From assembly GCA_030635145.1 (NCBI GenBank), contig DAOVZK010000017.1, forward strand, positions 1 to 36,830: 36,830 bases of DNA, given 5' to 3'. The translations under genes were made by a program, and so were the position numbers. The notes beneath the pieces are model-generated. The model ran no database searches and was not told the DNA's origin. It saw only the letters and a program-made list of their open reading frames with translations. This document shows positions 27,423 through 34,606 of the stretch, one piece after another; position 1 is the first letter of the stretch, and each line of letters begins with the position of its first letter. Origin of the DNA: Planctomycetota bacterium. GTDB lineage: Bacteria > Planctomycetota > Phycisphaerae > SM23-33.

Positions 27423-28634
27423 CTATCGGCAGCTTTTGCTGCTGCAGTTTTTGCAGCTAAGCGGTGACGTCGGTGCATCCTCGCCGCTGAACGGTGAAAT
27501 TTCCCGCAGCCGCTCGATCACACCCGGAATTTTCTCCAGCGCGTAGTCGATATCAGCGTCGGTTGTGTAACGCGAAAGGCTGAACCGCGTCGATCCGTGG
27601 ATATACGTAAACGGCACACCGAGCGCCCGCAGCACATGCGACGGTTCGAGCGATCCCGACGTACACGCCGACCCCGAAGAGGCCGCGATTCCAAGATCGT
27701 CGAGCATCAGCAAAATCGCCTCGCCCTCGACATGCTTAAACCCGACACTAAACGTGTTGGACAAACGGTTTTCGCAGTCGCCGTTGATGACGGCATCGGG
27801 GCAGGTTTCCAGAATCCCCGCCTCGAGGCGGTCGCGCATCGCACGCACTTTTGTGTCGTATTCGTCTATATGTGCAGCGGCGAGTTCGCAAGCCTTACCA
27901 ATGCCGACAATGTACGGAACGTTTTCAGTCCCAGCTCGCTTACCACGCTCCTGATGCCCGCCCCACAACAGCGGATTGAGCTTCGTGCCCTTGCGAACAT
28001 ACAACGCCCCGACACCCTTGGGTGCATGAATCTTGTGGCCCGACAACGAAAGCATGTCGACGGGCGTTTTTGAAACGTCAATCGGAATTTTGCCGACAGC
28101 CTGCACGGCGTCGGTGTGAAAAATGCAGCCGGCAGCCTTGACGATCTCAGCGATTTCGTCGATCGGGAAAATCACGCCCGTTTCGTTGTTAGCCCACATC
28201 AGCGAGACGATTGTCGTGTCGTCGGTGATAGAATCGCGAAGTTCGTCGAGGTTGAGATGCCCCTGCGAATCAACCTTCAGCTCGACGAGCGTGCCTTTCT
28301 TGCGAGTCAGATGCTGCGCCATCGCCAGCACCGCGGGATGCTCGACCTTGCTGGTAACGATATGCGGAGGGGTGTCAACGGTTTCGGCCAACCCGCGAAT
28401 GGCCATGTTGTCGCTCTCGGTTCCGCAGCTGGTGAAAATAATCTCGCTGGGATCGGCACCGATCAGCGAAGCCACCTGCCCGCGTGCCGTGTCGACATGC
28501 TCCTTGACCTGTCCGCCGAAAGTATGCATGCTCGATGGATTACCCCAATAGTCCTTGAAAAACGGCGTCATCGCGTCGACCACTTCCGGAGCGACCTTGG
28601 TTGTTGCGTTGTTATCGAAATATATATTTTTCAT
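27423..28634 (-). CDS. nifS: Cysteine desulfurase NifS/IscS type with a Cys-rich tail
   Basis: This 403-residue class V PLP enzyme removes sulfur from cysteine for Fe-S cluster assembly. Visible features are YFDNNATTKVAPEV (5-18), SLSGHKIHAPKG with the PLP lysine Lys201, GTENVPYIVG, and the active-site loop SSGSACTSGS with Cys324. The ATG at 28634 is preferred to an upstream in-frame start because family homology begins there and AGGG lies eight bases before it. It follows nifU by 40 bases. The C-terminus ends SCKNCSSKSCR, three cysteines that are not part of the usual family end. Confidence 0.93.
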   Translation of the reverse strand: MKNIYFDNNATTKVAPEVVDAMTPFFKDYWGNPSSMHTFGGQVKEHVDTARGQVASLIGADPSEIIFTSCGTESDNMAIRGLAETVDTPPHIVTSKVEHPAVLAMAQHLTRKKGTLVELKVDSQGHLNLDELRDSITDDTTIVSLMWANNETGVIFPIDEIAEIVKAAGCIFHTDAVQAVGKIPIDVSKTPVDMLSLSGHKIHAPKGVGALYVRKGTKLNPLLWGGHQERGKRAGTENVPYIVGIGKACELAAAHIDEYDTKVRAMRDRLEAGILETCPDAVINGDCENRLSNTFSVGFKHVEGEAILLMLDDLGIAASSGSACTSGSLEPSHVLRALGVPFTYIHGSTRFSLSRYTTDADIDYALEKIPGVIERLREISPFSGEDAPTSPLSCKNCSSKSCR

Positions 28635-28674
28635 GGGATATTCCCTATGTAAATTCAATTTGAAAACTTTTAAA

Positions 28675-29526
28675 TCATTCGGCGTAAACAGAAACGGTAA
28701 TGTCTTCGGATACGAATTCTTTGAGTTTTGGTTCGACGACATTCTGTAGCGTAAAGTTCGAGGCGTGGCATTTTGAGCATGCACCGCGGAACGCAACCGT
28801 AACATTTGTTCCGTCGACGTCCACCAATTCGATATCTCCGCCGTCTTGTCGCAAAGCTGGGCGAATTTCGCGTTCGATGGTTTCCTCGATCAGCTTGATT
28901 CTCTGGAGATTCGTAAGTTTCTGCTTCGGTTTTTCGGCGACCGCCGGTGCATCGGAGGCAGCTTCACCGCGAACCGACTCGATAATTCGTGCGATGTCTG
29001 GTTTGCAGTTACCGCATTCACCACCAGCCTTGCAGTAGTTAGTCACTTCCTCCACAGTGGAGAGGTTGTTTTCCTTTATGACCTCGATTATTTCCGGTTC
29101 CGTCACGCCGAAACATTTGCAGACCACGCGGCCGGAAAGTTTTTTCGGCGTCGACTCGCCGGTACGATAATTATCGATGGCAGCCTGCAACGCCTCCCTG
29201 CCCATCACCGAACAGTGCATTTTCTGCTCGGGGAGTCCGCCGAGAAATTCGGCGATATCCTTGTTGCTGACATTTTCAGCTTCCTCGAGCGTCATGTCCT
29301 GAATGATGTCCGTCAGCGCCGACGACGAAGCGATGGCACTGGCGCAGCCGAAGGTTTTGAACTTGGCTTCGGCGATTTTACCGTCGGCCCCAAGCTTAAA
29401 CGTGAGCTTCAGCACATCCCCACACGCCAGCGACCCGACCTCGCCCGTACCGTCGGGGTTTTCAACCGCACCAACGTTGTGAGGATTCCGAAAATGCTCT
29501 TTAACTTTATCTGTATAGTCCCACAT
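28675..29526 (-). CDS. nifU: NifU-type Fe-S cluster scaffold, three-domain
   Basis: This 283-residue protein has the full NifU architecture. The N-terminal IscU-like scaffold shows Cys35, Cys61 and Cys105. The central Bfd-like [2Fe-2S] domain carries CKC at 136-138 and CGNC at 171-174. The C-terminal Nfu domain (about 206-283) has CSKC at 250-253. It receives sulfur from the cysteine desulfurase encoded 40 bases downstream. No nitrogenase genes are visible, so it probably serves general Fe-S assembly, as NifU-type systems do in several anaerobes. The upstream gap to nadA holds a nested repeat. Confidence 0.95.
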   Translation of the reverse strand: MWDYTDKVKEHFRNPHNVGAVENPDGTGEVGSLACGDVLKLTFKLGADGKIAEAKFKTFGCASAIASSSALTDIIQDMTLEEAENVSNKDIAEFLGGLPEQKMHCSVMGREALQAAIDNYRTGESTPKKLSGRVVCKCFGVTEPEIIEVIKENNLSTVEEVTNYCKAGGECGNCKPDIARIIESVRGEAASDAPAVAEKPKQKLTNLQRIKLIEETIEREIRPALRQDGGDIELVDVDGTNVTVAFRGACSKCHASNFTLQNVVEPKLKEFVSEDITVSVYAE

Positions 29527-29561
29527 ATCTTAAAATCCTTTCATAGGAATTTTTTTAACTT

Positions 29562-29783
29562 GTAGGCCGGGTCTTGACCCGGCGCGATGACGAAAAAACA
29601 TGAAATACTAAACTCTAAATCCTAAACAATATCGAATATTCAAAATTATAATTTCCAAAACAAAAACGTTGAGTTGCCATCTGATAGTCGTTTCAAATTT
29701 TGGAATTTTGAATTTTGTATTTGTTTAGTATTTCGATATTCTTATTTCGAGTTTACTTTGCTCCGGGTCAAGACCCGGCCTAC
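29562..29783. repeat. Nested repeat: AT-rich palindrome between inverted CCGGGTC palindromes
   Basis: Two perfect 21-base inverted copies of the GTAGGCCGGGTC palindrome (29562-29582 and 29763-29783) bracket an AT-rich imperfect palindrome (about 29603-29757). The left arm of that palindrome (CTAAATCCTAAACAA, then ATTCAAAATT) pairs with the right arm (AATTTTGAATTTTG, then GTTTAGTATTTCG). The inner part is the same family as 8431-8588. The element fills nearly the whole gap between nadA and nifU. Confidence 0.8.
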
Positions 29784-29790
29784 GAACTCG

Positions 29791-30693
29791 TTACGCTCTC
29801 ATCGCCTCAAGAGCCTTCATCGCAAGAACCCGAACATCGTTCGGCACGGTAATTTTATGCTCCATACCCTCAAGTGCCCACAGCACGTTCTCGACGGTCG
29901 TAAGTTTCATGTTCGGGCAGACGGCAGCTTCTGTGGCGGGGTAAAATTTCTTATCCGGGTTCTCTTTTCGCAGCCGGTGCAGCATTCCAACCTCAGTGCC
30001 GACAATAAACTCGTCGGCGTCAAATTCCTTCGCAAGTTTTAGCATTCCGCTGGTCGAAAGCACGGCGTCGGCAATTTCCCGAACGAGGCTGCTGCACTCG
30101 CAATGAACCATAACCGTTGCGTTGGGGTGCTGCTGCTTGGCCTTGACGATGTCGCCGTCTCTAATGCAGGTATGCACGTGGCAGTACCCTTCCCAGAGTA
30201 TCATTTTGCGATTGGTCTGCTGGGCGGTGTATCCACCGAGATTTTTGTCGGGGACGAAGATAATCTCTTTTTTCTTATCGATCCCAGCTACGACTTCGGT
30301 GGCATTCGAGGACGTGCAGCAGTAGTCGCTCTCGGCTTTAACTTCGGCGGAGCTGTTGACGTAGCACACGACGTCGGCGTTGGGGTGTTCTTGTTTCATT
30401 TCGCGAAGTTGGTCGGCGGTAATCATGTCGGCCATCGGGCAACCTGCGTTGGCAGCCGGTAGCAAAACGGTTTTTTCGGGACTCAACATCGCCGCCGTCT
30501 CAGCCATGAACAGCACACCGCAAAATACGATGACATCCGCATCGGTACTCGCCGCCGCACGAGCCAGCTCCAACGAATCACCGACAATATCCGCAATATC
30601 CTGAACTTCGCCCAGCTGATAATTATGGGCGAGAATCACAGCGTTGCGATCTTTCTTCAACGCCTCAATTTTACTTTCAATCGTTTCAACCAT
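29791..30693 (-). CDS. nadA: Quinolinate synthase
   Basis: This 300-residue protein is a NadA, which condenses iminoaspartate with dihydroxyacetone phosphate to quinolinate in NAD biosynthesis. The three ligands of its [4Fe-4S] cluster are visible as Cys85 (AGCPMAD), Cys171 (EGYCHVH) and Cys259 (AVCPNMK). Other motifs are LAHNYQLGEVQDIAD, VGDSLELA, VCYVNSSAEVKA, VPDKNLGGY and VHCEC. Its need for an Fe-S cluster fits its place between an Rrf2 regulator gene and nifU. nadB and nadC are not seen here. Confidence 0.96.
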   Translation of the reverse strand: MVETIESKIEALKKDRNAVILAHNYQLGEVQDIADIVGDSLELARAAASTDADVIVFCGVLFMAETAAMLSPEKTVLLPAANAGCPMADMITADQLREMKQEHPNADVVCYVNSSAEVKAESDYCCTSSNATEVVAGIDKKKEIIFVPDKNLGGYTAQQTNRKMILWEGYCHVHTCIRDGDIVKAKQQHPNATVMVHCECSSLVREIADAVLSTSGMLKLAKEFDADEFIVGTEVGMLHRLRKENPDKKFYPATEAAVCPNMKLTTVENVLWALEGMEHKITVPNDVRVLAMKALEAMRA

Positions 30694-30763
30694 TTTTTAT
30701 CTCATATTCTAAGCAAGAAAAATTCGCTAATTATGCATTTTCAACTGCGTCTCCGACGCGCCA

Positions 30764-31204
30764 CTAAATGCAAAAGTCCGATGTTATCTGATTTTGGTAC
30801 TTGTCCACCAGATACTGAAATGTCGTTCCGTTATAAATATCCGCCACCGCGTCGCGGGCGTCCGTCCACATATCCAGAAATACGCATTTGTCTTTTTGCG
30901 GGCATTCCAAAGATGCCCCGCTGCCGGTACAGTCAACGGGCATTATCGGCCCGTCGATAAACGTGATAATCGCCCCGGCCGTCAGCTCCGACGGTTTGCC
31001 AACGAGCAAATAACCACCGTTAACTCCACGCCGCGACTCCACAAACCCGCCCCGCTTAAGCTCTACGAGGATTACCTCAAGAAACTTCAGCGGAATCGAC
31101 TGGGCAGCTGCGATATCGCCGGTTTTAACCGCGCCCTGACCGACGCGCAGCGACAGCTCCAGCACCGCCCGCAGCCCGTATTGACACTTTTGAGAAATAT
31201 TCAT
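30764..31204 (-). CDS. Rrf2 family transcriptional regulator (IscR/CymR-like)
   Basis: This 146-residue winged-helix regulator starts with MNISQKCQYGLRAVLELSLR and has IPLKFLEVILVELKRGGFVESRRGVNGGYLL (about 37-67), the Rrf2 helix-turn-helix and wing. Three cysteines, Cys92, Cys101 and Cys107 (VDCTGSG, LECPQKDKC), match the cluster-binding pattern of IscR-type members, so Fe-S sensing is likely. It heads nadA-nifU-nifS and diverges from cysK. Both Fe-S status and cysteine supply could therefore be its output. AAAGG lies six bases before the ATG. It could also act like CymR, which controls cysteine metabolism. Confidence 0.9.
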   Translation of the reverse strand: MNISQKCQYGLRAVLELSLRVGQGAVKTGDIAAAQSIPLKFLEVILVELKRGGFVESRRGVNGGYLLVGKPSELTAGAIITFIDGPIMPVDCTGSGASLECPQKDKCVFLDMWTDARDAVADIYNGTTFQYLVDKYQNQITSDFCI

Positions 31205-31223
31205 TTCAAACCTTTATTCTCTA

Positions 31224-31252
31224 TTGACTCTATAGGAATTATATAGTATAAA
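31224..31252 (+). promoter_or_regulatory. Near-consensus sigma-70-type promoter toward cysK
   Basis: TTGACT at 31224-31229 and TATAAA at 31247-31252 are separated by exactly 17 bases. Transcription would run right, giving a leader of about 105 bases before the cysK ATG. It overlaps the opposing promoter at 31238-31265. Confidence 0.75.
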
Positions 31253-31265
31253 TCAGGGCAGTCAA
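31238..31265 (-). promoter_or_regulatory. Near-consensus sigma-70-type promoter toward the Rrf2 gene
   Basis: On the minus strand TTGACT (31265-31260) and TATAAT (31243-31238) are separated by 16 bases. Transcription would run left with a leader of about 27 bases before the Rrf2 ATG. The two -10 boxes lie inside each other's spacers. The CTATA...TATAG half-palindrome at 31230-31246 is a possible Rrf2 operator. Confidence 0.75.
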
Positions 31266-31366
31266 GTTTTATCCCTGGTTTTTCTCTTGAATAAAAGTTA
31301 CTTTTAGTGAATAACGCAACATGGCAACTCCGAGCAACTGGTGGATTGTAGCAGGAGACATCAACA

Positions 31367-32305
31367 ATGACAAGAATCTACGGCGACATTTCTGAGACTA
31401 TCGGGCACACTCCGCTGGTGCGAATCAACAGGCTCATCAGCGGGGCGGCGACGGTGTTGGGCAAGGTGGAAAGTTTTAATCCGATGTCATCGATTAAGGA
31501 TCGCATCGGCTTGGCGATGATTGAAACTGCAGAGCGCAGCGGCGAACTCGTCCCTGGGGCGAAGGTCATTGAACCCACGAGCGGCAATACGGGTATCGGA
31601 TTGGCGTTTGTTTGTGCCGCCCGCGGTTATGAGTGCATCCTCACAATGCCGGAATCCATGAGCATCGAGCGCCGCCGCGTGCTTACCGCCCTCGGTGCAA
31701 AAGTCGTACTGACCCCCGCCGCCGACGGTATGTGCGGTGCCATCACAAAGGCAGAAGAGCTTCACGCGGAAAATCCCAGTAGCTTTTTACCGCAGCAGTT
31801 TAAAAATCCGGCGAATCCGGAAATTCATCGCAGGACGACAGCTGAGGAAATCTGGAACGATACTGGCGGTAAGGTCGACATTCTCATTTCCGGTGTTGGT
31901 ACCGGCGGAACGATTACGGGTATAGCGGAGGTTTTGAAAAAACGTAAGCCCGAATTCCAGGCCATCGCCGTCGAACCGAAGCAAAGCCCCGTGCTGTCGC
32001 AAACCAAAGACGGTAAAAAACTCGAACCGCATCCGCATGAGATTCAGGGAATCGGGGCAGGTTTTGTGCCGGACGTGCTGAATATGGATATCGTGGACGA
32101 AGTTCTCACCATTGACCAGGCCGACGCGTACAAATACGCCAGACGCGCCGCCGCCGAAGAAGGACTCTTCATTGGCATATCATCCGGTGCCGCGCTCAAG
32201 GCTGCCAGCATCGTAGCCAAACGCCCCGAAAATCGAGACAAGATGATCGTAGCAATACTTCCCGATACCGGCGAGCGGTATCTTACGTCAAAACTTTTTG
32301 TATAA
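31367..32305 (+). CDS. cysK: Cysteine synthase (O-acetylserine sulfhydrylase)
   Basis: This 312-residue fold-type II PLP enzyme makes cysteine from O-acetylserine and sulfide. Motifs are [31 protein letters not shown] with PLP Lys44, [35 protein letters not shown] (the phosphate-binding loop), [13 protein letters not shown] and [15 protein letters not shown] lies about ten bases before the ATG. It is divergent from the Rrf2 gene and followed by metY, consistent with supply of cysteine to NifS. Confidence 0.95.
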   Translation: MTRIYGDISETIGHTPLVRINRLISGAATVLGKVESFNPMSSIKDRIGLAMIETAERSGELVPGAKVIEPTSGNTGIGLAFVCAARGYECILTMPESMSIERRRVLTALGAKVVLTPAADGMCGAITKAEELHAENPSSFLPQQFKNPANPEIHRRTTAEEIWNDTGGKVDILISGVGTGGTITGIAEVLKKRKPEFQAIAVEPKQSPVLSQTKDGKKLEPHPHEIQGIGAGFVPDVLNMDIVDEVLTIDQADAYKYARRAAAEEGLFIGISSGAALKAASIVAKRPENRDKMIVAILPDTGERYLTSKLFV

Positions 32306-32322
32306 TCGTTCACGGAATTTTA

Positions 32323-32533
32323 GACAGGATAACAGGATTAAAAATAAATCATGTTGATCCAAAACAAATCCCATATGTCGTATAAGGTATAAAATGCCGC
32401 ATGGCAAATTTGCATAAAAGATTATTACCAGCGGGTTTTATTTTGAATTTTGCCTCAGATAAAGCTTTCAATAATTAGACTCCATTGAAGTAAAACAAAA
32501 AACTAAAATTTATAACTATCCTGTAATCCTGTC
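32323..32533. repeat. GACAGGAT inverted-repeat element between cysK and metY
   Basis: The 17-base left arm (32323-32339, GACAGGATAACAGGATT) pairs with 32517-32533 (TATCCTGTAATCCTGTC) with two mismatches. The interior is AT-rich and non-coding. No riboswitch was recognised. The ~300-base gap otherwise contains only the leader and ribosome-binding site (AAGGA) of metY. Confidence 0.65.
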
Positions 32534-32607
32534 AAAAAAAAGATTAGTTTGATTGACAGGAAAAAACAGTAAATACTTACAACTTCGAGCAGAATTAAGG
32601 ACACAAC

Positions 32608-33909
32608 ATGACCAATGACAAATACGGCCTAGGAACGTTAGGCCTCCACGCAGGACACACCCCCGACTCCGACACACTTTCACGTGCCGTTCCGATCTAC
32701 GCCACCAGCAGCTATATGTTCAAAGACACCGAACATGCCGCGAATCTTTTCGCGCTGAAGGAGTTCGGCAACATCTACTCGCGGTTGATGAACCCCACTT
32801 GCGACGTGCTGGAGAAGCGCATAGCTGCGATGGACGGCGGGGCTGCGGGGCTTGCCTTTGCCAGCGGGATGGCTGCGATTTCAGGTGCGATCCTCACGAT
32901 CACGAAGGCTGGGCAGAACATTATTTCTTCAAAGAGCCTCTACGGTGGCACATGGACGCTGTTTACTCAGACATTCAAACGCCTCGGGGTAGAGGTACGG
33001 TTTTTCGATGCCGACGAACCGCAGCAGATCAAGGAACTTACCGACGATAACACGCGATGCGTCTACCTCGAAACAATCGGCAACCCGAAAAACGACATCG
33101 CCGACTTCGACGCGATAACCAAAGCGGCACATTCGCTGAACCTGCCGGTGATTTGCGATAACACCGTCGCCACCCCCGCCCTGTTTAAACCAATCGATCA
33201 CGGCGTTGACATTGTGGTTTACTCCACGACGAAATTCATCGGCGGACATGGCGTGCATGTCGGTGGAGTTATCGTAGACAGTGGAAAATTCCCCTGGGCC
33301 GACAATCCCGAAAAATGGCCCGAGTTCTGCGCACCCGACGATGCGTATCACGGTGTGGTTTTCACCGAGGCGCTAAAACCGATCGGCAACATTGCATACA
33401 TCGTCTACGCCCGCACGCATTGGCTGCGCGATATGGGGGCCTGCATGAGCCCATTCGCGGCGTTTCAGTTTATTCAAGGCCTCGAGACTTTGCACGTACG
33501 TATGCCGCGTCACTGCAGCAACGCGCAGGATGTCGCAGAATTTCTCGAGTCGCACCCAGCTGTCGAATGGGTAAACTATCCCGGCCTGGCGAGCAGTCCG
33601 TATAACGCCAACGCCAAAAAGTATATCCCCAACGGTGCAGGTGCGATTATGGGATTCGGCATCAAGGGCGGGCGCGATGCCGGGGTCAAGTTTATCAACA
33701 ACGTTAAGCTCGCCTCGCATCTTGCGAATATCGGCGACGCCAAAACGCTGGTGATTCACCCCGCCTCGACAACGCACCAACAACTGACCGACGAAGAACA
33801 AGCCGCCGCCGGCGTATCACCGGAATACATCCGCCTGAGCGTGGGAATCGAAAACGTAGAAGACATCAAGGCTGATCTTGATCAGGCGTTAAAGATGGCT
33901 ACCAAGTAA
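32608..33909 (+). CDS. metY: O-acetylhomoserine/O-acetylserine sulfhydrylase
   Basis: This 433-residue fold-type I PLP enzyme of the Cys/Met metabolism family makes homocysteine (or cysteine) by sulfide addition. It shows GLGTLGLHAGHTPD, YATSSYMFKDTEHAANLF, YSRLMNPTCDVLEKRIAAM, GGTWTLFTQTFKRLG, DNTVATPALFKPIDHG and the PLP lysine in YSTTKFIGGHG (Lys209). The length (about 430) and the insert typical of MetY rather than MetB or MetC support the call. AAGGA precedes the ATG. It follows cysK in the same direction. Confidence 0.93.
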   Translation: MTNDKYGLGTLGLHAGHTPDSDTLSRAVPIYATSSYMFKDTEHAANLFALKEFGNIYSRLMNPTCDVLEKRIAAMDGGAAGLAFASGMAAISGAILTITKAGQNIISSKSLYGGTWTLFTQTFKRLGVEVRFFDADEPQQIKELTDDNTRCVYLETIGNPKNDIADFDAITKAAHSLNLPVICDNTVATPALFKPIDHGVDIVVYSTTKFIGGHGVHVGGVIVDSGKFPWADNPEKWPEFCAPDDAYHGVVFTEALKPIGNIAYIVYARTHWLRDMGACMSPFAAFQFIQGLETLHVRMPRHCSNAQDVAEFLESHPAVEWVNYPGLASSPYNANAKKYIPNGAGAIMGFGIKGGRDAGVKFINNVKLASHLANIGDAKTLVIHPASTTHQQLTDEEQAAAGVSPEYIRLSVGIENVEDIKADLDQALKMATK

Positions 33910-33982
33910 CGAGTAAGTTTCCAAGGGCTGCGGGAGGTCCGCGGTCACGTCTTATCTTGCAGTTTAGAGAAAGGTGACGAAA

Positions 33983-34489
33983 ATGAAAAAGTCAGCAATC
34001 ATTATTGTGATGCTTCTGTTCGTGGGGACGTTTGTTGTCGGATGCGACAACGGGACGGGCAGCAGCATAAAGCCCTCCTGCAGATCGGGAAAGTGTACCA
34101 AGCAACTTTGTCAAAAATGCGGGCAAGTTAAAGGTTCCGAAAACTGCTGTAAGCCCAATCAGACAAAATGTCAAAAATGCCAAAAGGTTAAAGGCTCACC
34201 GGGATGCTGCAATACCAACAAGACGACCAGTATAAAATGCCGCAAAGCCAAAACCCCATGCGCCGGTGCAAAATGCTCGCAGTGCGGTGGTGTTAAGGGT
34301 TCTGCCGGTTGCTGCAACTCGGCTAAGGCGAAATGCGGCAAGTGTGGCAAGGTCAAAGGCTCGGCGGCATGCTGCAAGCCGGCGGCAGCTACGAAATGCA
34401 CCAAGTGCAATCAGCCGAAAGCTTCATGCAAATGCCCAAAGCCAGCAGCGGCGAAAAGCTCGTGTACTCCCTGCACAGCCACAAAATAA
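33983..34489 (+). CDS. Cysteine-rich lipoprotein with tandem CxxCx8CC units
   Basis: This 168-residue protein has a lipoprotein signal peptide ending in the lipobox VVGC (Cys21). A Lys/Cys-rich body follows with 26 further cysteines. Four units read CxxC-x3-KGS-x2-CC (CxxCx8CC) at about 43-56, 63-76, 98-111 and 118-131, paired as 20-residue repeats, with a degenerate fifth (CTKCNQPKASCKC). I know no family with this pattern; it resembles a metallothionein in composition. Export and lipidation would put it at a membrane surface. ATG at 33983 is preferred to a GTG at 33974. It follows metY by 73 bases and ends just before a strong terminator. Confidence 0.8.
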   Translation: MKKSAIIIVMLLFVGTFVVGCDNGTGSSIKPSCRSGKCTKQLCQKCGQVKGSENCCKPNQTKCQKCQKVKGSPGCCNTNKTTSIKCRKAKTPCAGAKCSQCGGVKGSAGCCNSAKAKCGKCGKVKGSAACCKPAAATKCTKCNQPKASCKCPKPAAAKSSCTPCTATK

Positions 34490-34540
34490 CCGGGTATTTC
34501 TATTGGCATAAAGTTGGAAAACACCCCGCTATCGGGATTA

Positions 34541-34580
34541 AAATAGGATGGTGTATCTTAGATATACCATCCTATTTTTT
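34541..34580 (+). terminator. Strong intrinsic terminator, possibly bidirectional
   Basis: A 16-base stem (34542-34557 with 34561-34576, one G-U pair in RNA) with a 3-base loop is followed by TTTTTT. It ends the cysK-metY-lipoprotein direction. The A-rich left flank gives a U-run on the other strand too, so it may also end the converging permease gene. Confidence 0.85.
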
Positions 34581-34606
34581 GCTCGCAGCGTGCGATTGGG
34601 GGGGCG

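Noticed and set aside
27423-29526. A nitrogen-fixation cluster based on nifU and nifS
   Set aside because: No nitrogenase or cofactor-assembly genes are present. NifU/NifS here fit general Fe-S assembly beside an Rrf2 regulator gene and nadA.
32306-32607. SAM or other sulfur riboswitch upstream of metY
   Set aside because: The region is AT-rich with a MITE-like inverted repeat; I could not find the conserved core of a SAM riboswitch or a terminator hairpin in the right place.
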